NCBI GenBank assembly: GCA_964537035.1
Contig: CAZIAK010000027.1
Span: forward strand, 1 to 64,000
Origin: CAZIAK01 sp964537035
GTDB lineage: Bacteria > Planctomycetota > B15-G4
DNA length: 64,000 nt
Direction of reading: 5' to 3'
Positions 53,092-61,252 of this stretch are shown piece by piece; position 1 is the stretch's first letter; every line of letters starts with the position of its first letter. The translations under genes were made by a program, and so were the position numbers. The notes under the pieces were generated by a model. That model had not been told where the DNA came from. It searched no databases and saw only the letters and a list, made by a program, of their open reading frames with translations.

Positions 53092-54402
53092 TCATGAACT
53101 CGCAGTGAGAGGGATGGAGTCGGCGCGCAGGAACGTCCGGCGCAAGATGAGCACGCTGGCGAGCCAGGCGACTGCAGCGGCGAGGTAGAGCAGATCGGGG
53201 GATTGCTGCGTGAGCCAGCGGGCGAGAGCGCCGAGCCGCTCGTGGTCGAAGGCCATGCCGGTGACGACGATCAGGTACGAGCCTGTGGCGACGAGCTTGG
53301 ACACGGGGAGCGCAGACAGCGACCCAGCCGGAGAGGCAAAGAGCGAGAGCAGTTGCCACCAGGTGAAGGCCCACAGCACCAGCAGAGCTGGCCAGGTGGG
53401 GCTGGGAGTCCACCATCCCGCCATGTCGGCCACGGCTGTGGCGGCCAGGAGGGCGAGGCCTGGAAGCACCGCGTGGCGAAAGAGCCGCTCCCGGGTGATG
53501 GGCAGGTGAGCCACTCTGCCAGCGCCGATCGCGCACCGTGAGAACCAGGCCATCTGCAGCAGCACCACGGCGAGCAGGCCGCCCCACGGCGATCGGGTGA
53601 GCGCGACCACTCCCAGCAACAACGTGAGCGAGAAGAAGATGATCAGGTGACGAGGATTGAGGCCGAGGGGCTGGCGCAGGCTGCGGTCGAGGGTCAGCGC
53701 TGGGCCCAACCCGGGGAGATCGCAGAGCCTGTCTCCCAAGGTAGAGAGGGCGTCGCCGAACTTGCTGTTGCGGCTCCCGTGAGCGAGCACGAAGCTTCGG
53801 GGCAGGCGCTTCTTGATCGACCAGGCGAGGGCGGCGGAGAGGGTGAGCCAGAGCGTGGCCGGCCAGTAGCTGCGCATGCCCAGTTGAACTCCCGACCAGA
53901 CGAGGCCTACGAGCAGCGGGGCGAAGAGATACCAGGGCATGCCCTTCGCGGTCTGGACCCGCGCGCTGTGAAACAGCAACGGCACCAGCACGATCAGCGA
54001 CTGCGCGTTCACGCTCAAGGCCAACTGCAGCGGGTGCACGGGATGGTCGTAGTTCAACATGAAAGACGCGCTGCAGAGCAGGGACGCACCCAGCACACCG
54101 GCCAGGGTCACCGCCAGGCGCTCCCAGAACAGGGCTCGGGCGTCGATGGGCAGGGTGCGCTGAAAGGGCGTGGCCACTCGAAAGGCCTGCATGCTGCCCA
54201 GGACCAGGCCGCAGATCATGACCGTGTTCACCATCATCCACTCGAGAAACGTCTTGTTGGGGTCGATGGTCAGGGGCCCGAAGCCCGTGGCGATGTCCTT
54301 GTTCGCGGAGTCGGCCATGACCACGCCGTAGACCAGACCCAGCGCCCACATGGCGGGCACGGTGAAGCGCAGCAGGTCGTTCTTCAGCAAGAAGCCCATC
54401 AT
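53092..54402 (-). CDS. ABC-2 type transporter permease
   Basis: A 436-residue membrane protein with about 10-12 hydrophobic segments (TVPAMWALGLVYGVVMA, MVNTVMICGLVLGSMQAF, RLAVTLAGVLGASLLCSASFMLNY and several in the C-terminal half), the type found beside GntR/YtrA regulators. It forms the membrane part of the exporter encoded with the ATPase at 54399-55289, with which it overlaps by 4 nt (ATGA). The substrate is unknown. The second half repeats the layout of the first, so it may be a fused pair of half-permeases. Confidence 0.8.
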   Translation of the reverse strand: MMGFLLKNDLLRFTVPAMWALGLVYGVVMADSANKDIATGFGPLTIDPNKTFLEWMMVNTVMICGLVLGSMQAFRVATPFQRTLPIDARALFWERLAVTLAGVLGASLLCSASFMLNYDHPVHPLQLALSVNAQSLIVLVPLLFHSARVQTAKGMPWYLFAPLLVGLVWSGVQLGMRSYWPATLWLTLSAALAWSIKKRLPRSFVLAHGSRNSKFGDALSTLGDRLCDLPGLGPALTLDRSLRQPLGLNPRHLIIFFSLTLLLGVVALTRSPWGGLLAVVLLQMAWFSRCAIGAGRVAHLPITRERLFRHAVLPGLALLAATAVADMAGWWTPSPTWPALLVLWAFTWWQLLSLFASPAGSLSALPVSKLVATGSYLIVVTGMAFDHERLGALARWLTQQSPDLLYLAAAVAWLASVLILRRTFLRADSIPLTASS

Positions 54403-55289
54403 GAGTCGACCCCCAGCAGCTCCACGAACAGCTCTTCGAGGGGGACGTGTTGGCAGGCGGCGTGGGCCTCCGGCAGCTCCCGGGCCAGGCTGACCCCCAC
54501 AGCTTCGGACGTTCCTCGCAGGACTGCGTGCACGGTGTTCTTGTGTCGACGGACGCGCAGGCAGCTGTGGAGGTCGGCCAGCTTCTGTGCGTTGGCGCCG
54601 CTGCCGGGCAGCACCGCCACCACGTACTGCTCGTGCAGCTCGTCGAGGGCGCCGTCGAGCAGCAGGCCCCCACCGTCGAGCAGCACGATGCGATCGGCCA
54701 TGCGCTCCACGTCGGTCATGTGATGCGAGCTGAAGACGATGGTGCTGCCCGACTCGTTGAGCAGCTGGATCGATGCCTCGAGGAACTGTCGCCGAGCGGC
54801 AGGGTCGAGTCCGCCAGCGGGTTCGTCGAGGAGCAGCAGCTCCGGGCGGTGGGCCACGGCGCAGAGCAGCCCTAGTTGCCTGGCTTGACCCTTGCTCAGG
54901 TGCGCTACCCGGGTGCGCAGATCGAGGGGGAAGCGTTCGAGCAGATCGTGCTCCAAGGCCTTGTCCCAGGTCGGAAACAGCTGGCGATGAAAGTCGAGCA
55001 CGGCCCGCACACGCATGCCCGGTGGCAACAGCTGCTGCTCGGACAGGAAGCCCACCCGCTGCTTGACCTGCACCGGGTCGACGAGCGGGTCGATGCCGAA
55101 GACCCGGGTCGCGCCACGCTGGGGGCGCAACATGCCCAGGGCGATGTGCATGAGCGTGGTCTTGCCCGCGCCGTTGCTGCCCAGCAGGCCGACGACCTGA
55201 CCCTGGGCGACTCGCAGGTCGAGCCCCGTGAGCACGGGCGCCTTCGGAGCGTAGGCAAAGTGGAGGTCACTGCATTCGAGCAGGTTCAT
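54399..55289 (-). CDS. ABC transporter ATP-binding protein
   Basis: A 296-residue ATPase. Walker A GSNGAGKTT (~37-45), signature LSKGQARQLGL, Walker B LLLLDEPAGGLDP and H-loop VFSSHHM are all present, so it is an intact ABC domain. A C-terminal ~75 residues are unassigned. It overlaps the GntR-family gene upstream and the permease downstream by 4 nt each (ATGA), giving a tightly coupled three-gene operon, a layout known from ytr-type regulators. Confidence 0.92.
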   Translation of the reverse strand: MNLLECSDLHFAYAPKAPVLTGLDLRVAQGQVVGLLGSNGAGKTTLMHIALGMLRPQRGATRVFGIDPLVDPVQVKQRVGFLSEQQLLPPGMRVRAVLDFHRQLFPTWDKALEHDLLERFPLDLRTRVAHLSKGQARQLGLLCAVAHRPELLLLDEPAGGLDPAARRQFLEASIQLLNESGSTIVFSSHHMTDVERMADRIVLLDGGGLLLDGALDELHEQYVVAVLPGSGANAQKLADLHSCLRVRRHKNTVHAVLRGTSEAVGVSLARELPEAHAACQHVPLEELFVELLGVDS

Positions 55290-55666
55290 GATCGGGTCTC
55301 CTGGTCGAGCTGCCGCAGCAGCTCGATGAGTTCGGTCAGCGGCAGGTCGGCCAGGGCCGCGTCAGTCAGGAGCTGGCGGGCCGTGTGGCGCAGGCGCTGC
55401 CGCACAGCCTCGACGTCGATGTCGGGCTGGACGTCGTTGACGAAGGTGCCCCGCCCTCGGCGGGTGCCGATCCAGCCTTCGCGCTCCAGCTCGTCGTAGG
55501 CCTTCTTGACCGTGAGCGGGGCGACCACCAGCAGCCCGGCCAGATCGCGATGGCTGGCCAGCTTCTCCCCCGGTTCGAGCCGACCCGCCATGATGGCCTT
55601 GATCACCTGGCGCACGATCTGGCGGTAGATGGGCACGGCATCAGCGGGGTTGATCTGGAGTTGCAT
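55286..55666 (-). CDS. GntR-family regulator, YtrA-like
   Basis: A 126-residue protein with an N-terminal winged helix (PIYRQIVRQVIKAIMAGRLEPGEKLASHRDLAGLLVVAPLTVKKAYDELEREGWIGTRRGRGTFV), and a short C-terminal helix region (LTELIELLRQLDQETRS) without a large ligand-binding domain, the YtrA subfamily form. It probably represses its own operon, with an exporter as the output. The ATG at 55666 is used; a GTG at 55672 is the alternative. Confidence 0.88.
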   Translation of the reverse strand: MQLQINPADAVPIYRQIVRQVIKAIMAGRLEPGEKLASHRDLAGLLVVAPLTVKKAYDELEREGWIGTRRGRGTFVNDVQPDIDVEAVRQRLRHTARQLLTDAALADLPLTELIELLRQLDQETRS

Positions 55667-55695
55667 GGGCACTGGTCTCTGACTCTTGTGCTGGT

Positions 55696-55735
55696 GTGAT
55701 ATAGAGCACTATATCACCAGGTCGTCTGTACGCAA
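55696..55735 (-). promoter_or_regulatory. Promoter and operator of the GntR-ABC operon
   Basis: A perfect 22-bp palindromic site, GTGATATAG (55696-55704), 4-nt spacer, CTATATCAC (55709-55717), overlaps a -10 TATAGT (minus strand 55708-55713). With a 16-bp spacer a -35 TTGCGT (55730-55735) is found. The position on the -10 box fits repression by the YtrA-like regulator encoded just downstream. Confidence 0.7.
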
Positions 55736-55800
55736 TTGACAGATGTAGCTCTCTGCGCCCCCACAGCGGTCCTGTTCCCCCAATGCAGCCTAAATGAGGC

Positions 55801-55904
55801 CAAAATGCCCATTTTGCCATCATTTTCTGCGAGGATGGCCATCGGATGGCAGATGGCCATCTCTCTACCAAAATGTCGTTTTGTCAAGAATTGCCATGAG
55901 GAGG
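55801..55904 (+). promoter_or_regulatory. Palindrome-rich control region of the PLP-decarboxylase gene
   Basis: Four palindromic units lie in 83 bp: CAAAATG/CATTTTG (55801-55816), the 10-bp palindrome GATGGCCATC twice (55834-55843 and 55852-55861, 18 bp apart, i.e. nearly two helical turns), and CAAAA/TTTTG (55869-55883). The AT-rich arms share the string CAAAATG. They look like sites for a regulator that is not identified here. A Shine-Dalgarno GAGGAGG (55898-55904) ends 6 nt before the GTG start at 55911. Confidence 0.5.
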
Positions 55905-55910
55905 TTCGTA

Positions 55911-57419
55911 GTGCAGGACACCCAGCTCCTGATCCAGGAGGCGTCTCGGATCGCCAGCGAGTACCTCGCCGGTCACGAAAACCGCTCCCTTCCTGTGGTC
56001 CGGCCGGTCTCGGCCGCCGAGCTGCTTGAGCAGATGAACATGTCGCTCCCGAGCGAGGGGCGTCCTCTGCCGGAGCTGCTGGACGACGTCCGTCAGACCC
56101 TGCACTACAGCGTGCGCACCGGGCATCCGGGCTTCTCGAACCAGCTGTTCGGAGACCACGACCCGGCCGGGCTCCTGGGCGAGTGGATGACGGCCCTGAT
56201 CAACACCTCGATGTACACATTCGAGGTGGCGCCCGTGGTCACGCTCATGGAGACCACGCTCATGGAGCACATGTGCGGCTACGTGGGCTGGAGCGGCGAC
56301 CTGGGCGAGGGAGTGCTGACCCCCGGAGGCAGCGTGGCCAACCTGATGGCCATGCTCGCTGCCCGAAACCGCCGCTGCCCTGACGCAAAGGAGCAGGGTC
56401 TGGACAGCACATCGAGGTTGGTGGCGTTCATGTCCGAAGAGGCGCACTACTCCATCGAGCGAGCGGCGAGCGTGGTGGGCCTGGGGACCGCCGCCGTGCG
56501 CAGGGTGCCGGTAGACGCGGTGGGACGGATGGACCCAGAAGCGCTCGAGGCCTTGCTCGCCCAGGTGGTCGCGGACGGCGACCAGCCGTTCTTCCTCAGC
56601 GCCACCGCTTCCACCACGGTGGCCGGTGCGTTCGACCCCTTCGAGCCCCTGGCGGACATCGCCGAGCGCCATGGGATGTGGCTGCACATCGATGGGGCCT
56701 GCGGTGGCGGCGTGCTCCTGTCCCCGCAGCACCGGTCGTTGATGGCTGGCTGCGAGCGGGCCGATTCGGTGACCTGGAACCCGCACAAGATGATGGGCAT
56801 CCCCTTGGCCTGCTCGGCGCTGCTCATGCGCGAGCGAGGGCGACTGGCGGCCACCAACTCCATGGCCGCCGACTATCTCTTTCACGACGATGGGGACGAA
56901 GACGCTCGCTTCGATCTGGGCGACATCACCCTGCAGTGCGGCCGCCGGGTCGACTCGCTGAAGCTCTGGCTCTCGTGGCAGTCTCTCGGAGATGAGGGCC
57001 ACGCCCAGCGCATCGATCGCATGTTCGAGATCGCCGCCACGTTCCGCGAGATGCTGGCTGAGCGGGAGGGCTTCGAGGTCCGGCGCGACCCTCAGGGCTG
57101 CAACACGTGCTTCCACTGGGTGCCCGAGTCTCTGCGCCAAGGCGAGACCGGCCCGCGACGCGATCAGGCCCTGGGCAAGACGGCCATCGAGATCCGCCGA
57201 CGGTTACGTGCCGACGGCCGGCTGCTGATCAACTACGCGCCCCTTGATGGCGTCCCCGTGCTTCGACACGTGGCCAACAACGCTCGAGTCACGAGGGGCG
57301 ATCTGAGCTTCTTGCTCGACGAGATCGAGCGGCATGGCAGCGAGCTGGAGAGCGACCGGGGGACCGAGAGGGCGGGAGACCACCTGAGTCAGCACGAGGG
57401 TCTTGGGTCCGCTGGCTGA
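55911..57419 (+). CDS. PLP-dependent decarboxylase (glutamate/aromatic-L-amino-acid type)
   Basis: A 502-residue pyridoxal-phosphate enzyme of the group II decarboxylase family. PLP-binding signature WNPHKMMGIP, where K is the Schiff-base lysine, with LHIDGACGGGVLLSP upstream and the glycine-rich GVLTPGGSVANLMAMLAARN, all in the usual order. It resembles glutamate and cysteine-sulfinate decarboxylases; the substrate is uncertain. The GTG at 55911 is preferred because GAGGAGG sits 6 nt upstream; the ATG at 55896 has no Shine-Dalgarno site. It is divergent from the GntR-ABC operon. Confidence 0.85.
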   Translation: MQDTQLLIQEASRIASEYLAGHENRSLPVVRPVSAAELLEQMNMSLPSEGRPLPELLDDVRQTLHYSVRTGHPGFSNQLFGDHDPAGLLGEWMTALINTSMYTFEVAPVVTLMETTLMEHMCGYVGWSGDLGEGVLTPGGSVANLMAMLAARNRRCPDAKEQGLDSTSRLVAFMSEEAHYSIERAASVVGLGTAAVRRVPVDAVGRMDPEALEALLAQVVADGDQPFFLSATASTTVAGAFDPFEPLADIAERHGMWLHIDGACGGGVLLSPQHRSLMAGCERADSVTWNPHKMMGIPLACSALLMRERGRLAATNSMAADYLFHDDGDEDARFDLGDITLQCGRRVDSLKLWLSWQSLGDEGHAQRIDRMFEIAATFREMLAEREGFEVRRDPQGCNTCFHWVPESLRQGETGPRRDQALGKTAIEIRRRLRADGRLLINYAPLDGVPVLRHVANNARVTRGDLSFLLDEIERHGSELESDRGTERAGDHLSQHEGLGSAG

Positions 57420-57452
57420 CGGCGTCCCGCCGGAGTTCGCTTCGTCCGTCCC

Positions 57453-57602
57453 TCAGCTGGGCTGAGGTTGCACTGCCACAAGCTCGGCGACCTTGGCCAG
57501 CAGGGCCTTGGGCGAGAAGGGCTTCATGAAGACCTCCGCGGCGCCGAAGGCCTTGGCGCCGCAGCTCCGGGCACAGCGCTGCGCTGCGACGACTGCGTGG
57601 TC
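57453..57602 (-). pseudogene. C-terminal remnant of a response-regulator receiver domain
   Basis: On the minus strand the segment RCARSCGAKAFGAAEVFMKPFSPKALLAKVAELV in outline matches the last helix-strand part of a receiver (REC) domain, including the conserved Lys-Pro (MKPFSP) that interacts with the phosphorylated Asp. The front part with the Asp is missing, and upstream codons are not REC-like. It is probably a decayed gene between the decarboxylase and the ArsR cassette; a short real peptide is less likely. Confidence 0.4.
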
Positions 57603-57651
57603 ACCTACGAAGAGCAGCGCGCCGAGGCCAACCGTCGCTTCAAGATGTCGT

Positions 57652-57680
57652 TTGGTTATTTGGCAATATAGGCATATAAT
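57652..57680 (+). promoter_or_regulatory. Promoter of the ArsR cassette
   Basis: TTGGTT (57652-57657), 17-bp spacer, TATAAT (57675-57680), ending 6 nt before the ATG at 57687, so a leaderless transcript is expected. The spacer carries TATTTGGCAATAT (57657-57669), the same 13-mer that recurs at 58037-58049 before the next gene. It is probably the operator of the ArsR-family protein. Confidence 0.75.
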
Positions 57681-57686
57681 CCCACC

Positions 57687-57989
57687 ATGGCACGCTGCAA
57701 GACATCCCCTGTCGACTTCAAGGGTCAAGCGAACATCCTCAAGGGCCTGGCCAACGAGTCGCGACTGCGCATCATCGATCGGCTCAGCAAAGGCGAGTGC
57801 TCGGCGGGCGATCTGACGCGGCTCGTTGACCTCGATCAGTCGACCGTCTCAAAACACCTCAGCGTGTTGCGGGCCATTGGCATCGTTGACAGCCGCCGCG
57901 AGGGCAGCACGGTTTTTTACGAGCTGCTCACTCCCTGCGTGATGAACTTCTTCCGCTGCGCGGGAGAGGTCCTCAAGGAGCGCCCCTGA
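57687..57989 (+). CDS. ArsR-family transcriptional regulator of the redox cassette
   Basis: A 100-residue winged-helix protein: LKGLANESRLRIIDRLSKGECSAGDLTRL, then the recognition region DQSTVSKHLSVLRAIGIVDSRREGSTVFYEL, and a C-terminal helix (PCVMNFFRCAGEVL). Cys at ECSAG and two C-terminal Cys (PCV, RCA) could be a thiol or metal/arsenical sensor site. The gene leads a plus-strand series of thioredoxin, CcdA-like, permease and thioredoxin genes, so it is the likely regulator. Its operator-like motif is repeated before the thioredoxin gene. Transcript probably leaderless. Confidence 0.88.
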   Translation: MARCKTSPVDFKGQANILKGLANESRLRIIDRLSKGECSAGDLTRLVDLDQSTVSKHLSVLRAIGIVDSRREGSTVFYELLTPCVMNFFRCAGEVLKERP

Positions 57990-58036
57990 GTGTCAATTCG
58001 GCACGCAACATGCATGCGTTTTTATCGTTATTTGGC

Positions 58037-58053
58037 TATTTGGCAATATTGCC
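58037..58053 (+). promoter_or_regulatory. Second operator-like palindrome, before the thioredoxin gene
   Basis: The perfect 12-bp palindrome GGCAATATTGCC (58042-58053) is preceded by TATTT, giving TATTTGGCAATAT (58037-58049), identical to the string in the ArsR promoter. The start of the thioredoxin gene is 32 nt further on. An AT-rich stretch with TTTTTATCGTTATTTGG precedes it. Confidence 0.65.
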
Positions 58054-58084
58054 CTTCAAGCAAACAGACATCGCGAGAGTCGCC

Positions 58085-58531
58085 ATGAGTCGCCCCCGGA
58101 AGATCCTGTTGCTCACCTTCGTCGCTGTCGGGGCCGCGCTGCTGTGGCGCTCCCAGCATGCTGGCCTTGCCGAGCAGAAGCCTGGCCTCGACGAGGCGGC
58201 CTTGCTCACCCAGGTCTCCGACGCGCTCAATGCCAGGCCGCGACTGATCGAGCTGGGCTCCGACAGCTGCGCCAGCTGCCAGGCCATGGTCCCGGTGCTG
58301 GCCGATCTGCGTGAGCAGCACGGCCCCGGGCTTCAGGTCGACTTCATCGATGTCTGGAAGCACCCCGACCAGGCCGAGCCCTTTGGCATCCGGGTCATCC
58401 CCACGCAGGTTTTCCAGGGTCCCGACGGGACCGAGCTGGCGCGCCACGAAGGCTTCCTCGCCGCCAACGCGATCCGTGAACGCTGGGCCGACCTCGGCTT
58501 TCCGCTCCCATCGAACTCACCGAAGCCGTGA
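58085..58531 (+). CDS. Membrane-anchored thioredoxin-fold protein
   Basis: A 148-residue protein with an N-terminal signal anchor (KILLLTFVAVGAALLW) and a thioredoxin fold with active site SDSCASCQAM (CxxC) near residue 60. The C-terminal half has the strand VDFIDVWKHPDQAEPFGIRVIPTQVF with the cis-proline IPTQ. It faces the periplasm. A length and composition like the proteins called ArsF in arsenical-reduction gene groups, which is a possibility only. It overlaps the next gene by 4 nt (GTGA), so they are coupled. Confidence 0.8.
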   Translation: MSRPRKILLLTFVAVGAALLWRSQHAGLAEQKPGLDEAALLTQVSDALNARPRLIELGSDSCASCQAMVPVLADLREQHGPGLQVDFIDVWKHPDQAEPFGIRVIPTQVFQGPDGTELARHEGFLAANAIRERWADLGFPLPSNSPKP

Positions 58532-59211
58532 ATACGATCTTCCCTTGGCTCTCTGAGGCCCTCAACCAACACGCTCTGGTCGCGAGTGCCGCGGCCGTCG
58601 GCTGGGGCCTGGCCAGCGTGGCCCTGAGCCCCTGCCACCTGACCAGCGTGCCTTTGGCCGTGGCCTTCGTGCGCAGGGATGTCCGCGCTTCGACCTTGCG
58701 CCTGAGCCTGGCTCTGGCCCTCGGCCTCCTGGTCAGCCTCGCCGTGGTGGGCGCCGCGACCGTCGCCGCCGGGCGCATCGCCGGGGACCTCTGGGGCCTG
58801 GGCCCATGGCTGGCCGCCAGTGCCCTGCTTCTCGCCGGGCTGTTTCTTCTGGACGCCCTGAGCCTCCCTTCGTTCCTCTCCATTCCCCCCGACCGCATCC
58901 CCCGCAACAGCTGGGGCGCCGCGCTCATGGGTCTCTTCCTTGGCGTGACCCTCGGACCCTGCACCTTTGCCTTCTTCGCGCCGGTGCTCGCCGCCGCTCT
59001 CGGTATCGCGCAGAGCGACACCCTGCTCCCTGTCGTACTGATCAGCGCCTTCTCCTTGGGACATGTCGCCGCCGTCGTCATGGCTGGCCAGCTCGGGCTG
59101 CGTCTGAGCGCCTGGATCAGCAAGGGCGGTGGGGCCACCGCTCGCCTACGTGGCCTCGCCGGCAGTGCGCTGCTGGCCTGCGCCGTCTACGTCATCGCCA
59201 CGCTTCCCTGA
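58528..59211 (+). CDS. CcdA/DsbD-like membrane permease (ArsG-like)
   Basis: A 227-residue membrane protein with six TM helices, beginning with an SPCHLTSVPLAVAF motif and a mid-protein LGPCTFAFFAPVLAA motif; the two Pro-Cys pairs in TM segments are characteristic of CcdA-like thiol-electron carriers. Its place beside a thioredoxin and a DUF318 permease resembles the gene groups named for arsenical export (ArsG), so it may either carry reducing power across the membrane or export a metalloid compound. GTG start at 58528, overlapping the upstream stop. Confidence 0.78.
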   Translation: MNTIFPWLSEALNQHALVASAAAVGWGLASVALSPCHLTSVPLAVAFVRRDVRASTLRLSLALALGLLVSLAVVGAATVAAGRIAGDLWGLGPWLAASALLLAGLFLLDALSLPSFLSIPPDRIPRNSWGAALMGLFLGVTLGPCTFAFFAPVLAAALGIAQSDTLLPVVLISAFSLGHVAAVVMAGQLGLRLSAWISKGGGATARLRGLAGSALLACAVYVIATLP

Positions 59212-59235
59212 ACAACTCGCCAGAGATCGTCGACC

Positions 59236-60201
59236 ATGTTCGATCAGCTCGCCACCGTCGCCATCCGGGCCCTGGAGAGGCTCGGCGTCCTGCAGAGCGA
59301 CCAACCCCTCGCAGCGGCGCTGCACTTCTTCATTCAGGACGTGACCAAGATCTTCACCATGCTGGTGCTGATCATCTATGCCATGGGATTTGTCCGCGCC
59401 ATGCTCAGCCCCGAGCGGGTGCGCGACATGGTGCGGGACAAACCGCGTTGGCTCTCGCGCACGCTGGCCATTCTGCTGGGGGCGGTCACGCCGTTCTGCT
59501 CCTGCTCGTCGGTGCCGCTGTTCGTGGGCTTTGTCGAAGCGGGCATTCCCATCGGCGTGACCTTTTCGTTTCTCATCGCCAGTCCGATGATCAACGAGGT
59601 CGCCGTGATCGTGCTGGCCGGAACCATCGGCTGGTATCTGACCGTGCTTTACGTCTCGGCAGGGCTCGTCGTGGCCTGGATCGGGGGCGTGGCCATGGAA
59701 CTGTTCGGCGCCGATCGCTGGGTGCCCGACGCTGTGCGTCAGATCCACGTCGGTGACGCGCCGCCCACCGCGCCGCCGCGTGGCTTCCACGAGCGCCACA
59801 TCTTCGCTCTGGGGGAGGTCTCCGACATCGTCGGACGCATCTGGCGCTGGGTGCTCATCGGCGTCGGGGCCGGCGCGCTCTTTCATGGCTTCGTGCCCGA
59901 AGCCTGGGTCGCCGAGCACCTGGGCAGCGGGAGCAGCCTGTTTTCCGTGCCCGCCGCCGTGGCCCTCGGCGTGCCGCTCTACGGCAACGCGACCGGAGTC
60001 ATCCCCGTGGCCGAAGCGCTGCTGGGCAAGGGCGTGCCGATCGGCACGGTGTTGGCGCTGATGATGAGCATCGCCGCCCTGTCCCTGCCCGAGATGCTGA
60101 TCCTGCGCAAGGTCATCCACTGGCGTGGTCTGGCCGTGTACGCGTCGATTCTCGCCGTCGCCTTCACCCTCGTTGGCTGGACCTTTGATGTCCTGGCCTG
60201 A
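59236..60201 (+). CDS. DUF318/ArsP-like permease
   Basis: A 321-residue membrane protein with two sets of about four TM helices and a conserved CSCSS motif (VTPFCSCSSVPLFVGF), the hallmark of the DUF318/ArsP_1 permease family, some of which export trivalent organoarsenicals. The second half repeats the motif region in a shorter form (GVPLYGNATGVIPVAEALL). It lies 24 nt after the CcdA-like gene in the same series. Start at 59236. Confidence 0.88.
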   Translation: MFDQLATVAIRALERLGVLQSDQPLAAALHFFIQDVTKIFTMLVLIIYAMGFVRAMLSPERVRDMVRDKPRWLSRTLAILLGAVTPFCSCSSVPLFVGFVEAGIPIGVTFSFLIASPMINEVAVIVLAGTIGWYLTVLYVSAGLVVAWIGGVAMELFGADRWVPDAVRQIHVGDAPPTAPPRGFHERHIFALGEVSDIVGRIWRWVLIGVGAGALFHGFVPEAWVAEHLGSGSSLFSVPAAVALGVPLYGNATGVIPVAEALLGKGVPIGTVLALMMSIAALSLPEMLILRKVIHWRGLAVYASILAVAFTLVGWTFDVLA

Positions 60202-60240
60202 ACCTCTTCACCGCTTCACGACACAACAGGAGCAAGACTC

Positions 60241-60489
60241 ATGACCACGATCAAGATCCTCGGACCCGGCTGCTCGAACTGCAAGAAGGCCGCCCGACTC
60301 GTCGAGAAGGTCGGCCAGGAGCTGGGACTCGAGCTGCAGCTGATCAAGGAGACCGACCTGAGCGCCATCCTCGGCTACGGAGCCATGTCAACACCCGGTG
60401 TGGTCATCGACGAGCAGCTGGTCCACTCGGGCAGCGTGCCCAGCGAGGCGAAGGTCCGGGCCTGGCTCTCCGCCCTGCGGGTCTCGTAG
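60241..60489 (+). CDS. Small thioredoxin-fold protein (redox-active disulfide protein 2 type)
   Basis: An 82-residue cytoplasmic protein: TTIKILGPGCSNCKKAARLVEKV with the CxxC active site (CSNC) near residue 11, then ILGYGAMSTPGVVIDEQLVHSG, where the TPGVV holds the cis-proline. This is the MTH895-like small thioredoxin family, which often accompanies DUF318 permeases. It could reduce the partner permease or a metalloid. It is 39 nt after the permease gene. Confidence 0.9.
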   Translation: MTTIKILGPGCSNCKKAARLVEKVGQELGLELQLIKETDLSAILGYGAMSTPGVVIDEQLVHSGSVPSEAKVRAWLSALRVS

Positions 60490-60502
60490 GCCCTCACGCG
60501 CC

Positions 60503-61252
60503 ATGAATGCTCACACGATCTCGCTGACGGCGGTCACGGTCTCACTGGCCCTGCTGACGGGTGGCTGCACGGCTCCGACGCAGCAGGCCACGAGACCCGG
60601 CGACGCACCGCTTTCTCCCGAGCCCACAACGCCGATCGACTGGCTGACCACCTCGACCTTCTCGCCCACCTTTTCTGTGAGGGACACAGAGAGCAGCCTT
60701 GGACCCTACGACGCCCTGCTCAAGGAGCTGACCCTGAACGATCTGGTGCGCATGCACGGCCACGCCTGTGATGGTCTGGTGACTGCCGCGGCGGCGTTCA
60801 GGGTTGGCCTCGATGAGCTCTATCCTCAGGGCGTCATCGACCGCACGGACACCGGTTGCTTGACCAACAACTCGCCCTGCTTCGGTGACGTGGCCGCCTA
60901 CCTCACCGGTGGGCGGATTCGCTTCGGCACCCAGAAGATCGACCCGTCCATGGGCTCGCGCTTTCTCATCCATCGCTTCTCGACCCAGGAGACGGTCGAG
61001 GTCGCGCTGCGGCCGGGGCTCTTCCCCGAGGCGCTCCGCGAGCTGGAGACCAAGGTGCGTGGCGGCCACTGCACACAGCAGGAGCTACTCGCCTGCCAGG
61101 CCGCGCAATGGGCGTTCGCTCGCGGCCTGCTACAGCGGCCACTCACGGAGAGCTTCACGATCCGCCGGCTGCCCGAGTTCGTCTGGACACCGGACGTGTA
61201 CTCTCAGCGGGGACGCCGTGGCGACATCATTAACCGAGATTGGGCACGCTGA
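60503..61252 (+). CDS. FmdE-like lipoprotein
   Basis: A 249-residue protein with a lipoprotein signal (LALLTGGCTAP, lipobox LTGGC). The domain at ~80-235 begins LVRMHGHACDGLVTAAAAFRVGLDELYP, close to the HGHxCxGL motif of the FmdE family (formylmethanofuran dehydrogenase subunit E-like), and contains further Cys residues (TDTGCLTNNSPCFGD, HCTQQELLACQA) that may hold metal. FmdE-like proteins also occur in other metal and redox settings. The export signal on such a domain is unusual. It is 13 nt after the small thioredoxin gene, so probably co-transcribed. Confidence 0.65.
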   Translation: MNAHTISLTAVTVSLALLTGGCTAPTQQATRPGDAPLSPEPTTPIDWLTTSTFSPTFSVRDTESSLGPYDALLKELTLNDLVRMHGHACDGLVTAAAAFRVGLDELYPQGVIDRTDTGCLTNNSPCFGDVAAYLTGGRIRFGTQKIDPSMGSRFLIHRFSTQETVEVALRPGLFPEALRELETKVRGGHCTQQELLACQAAQWAFARGLLQRPLTESFTIRRLPEFVWTPDVYSQRGRRGDIINRDWAR

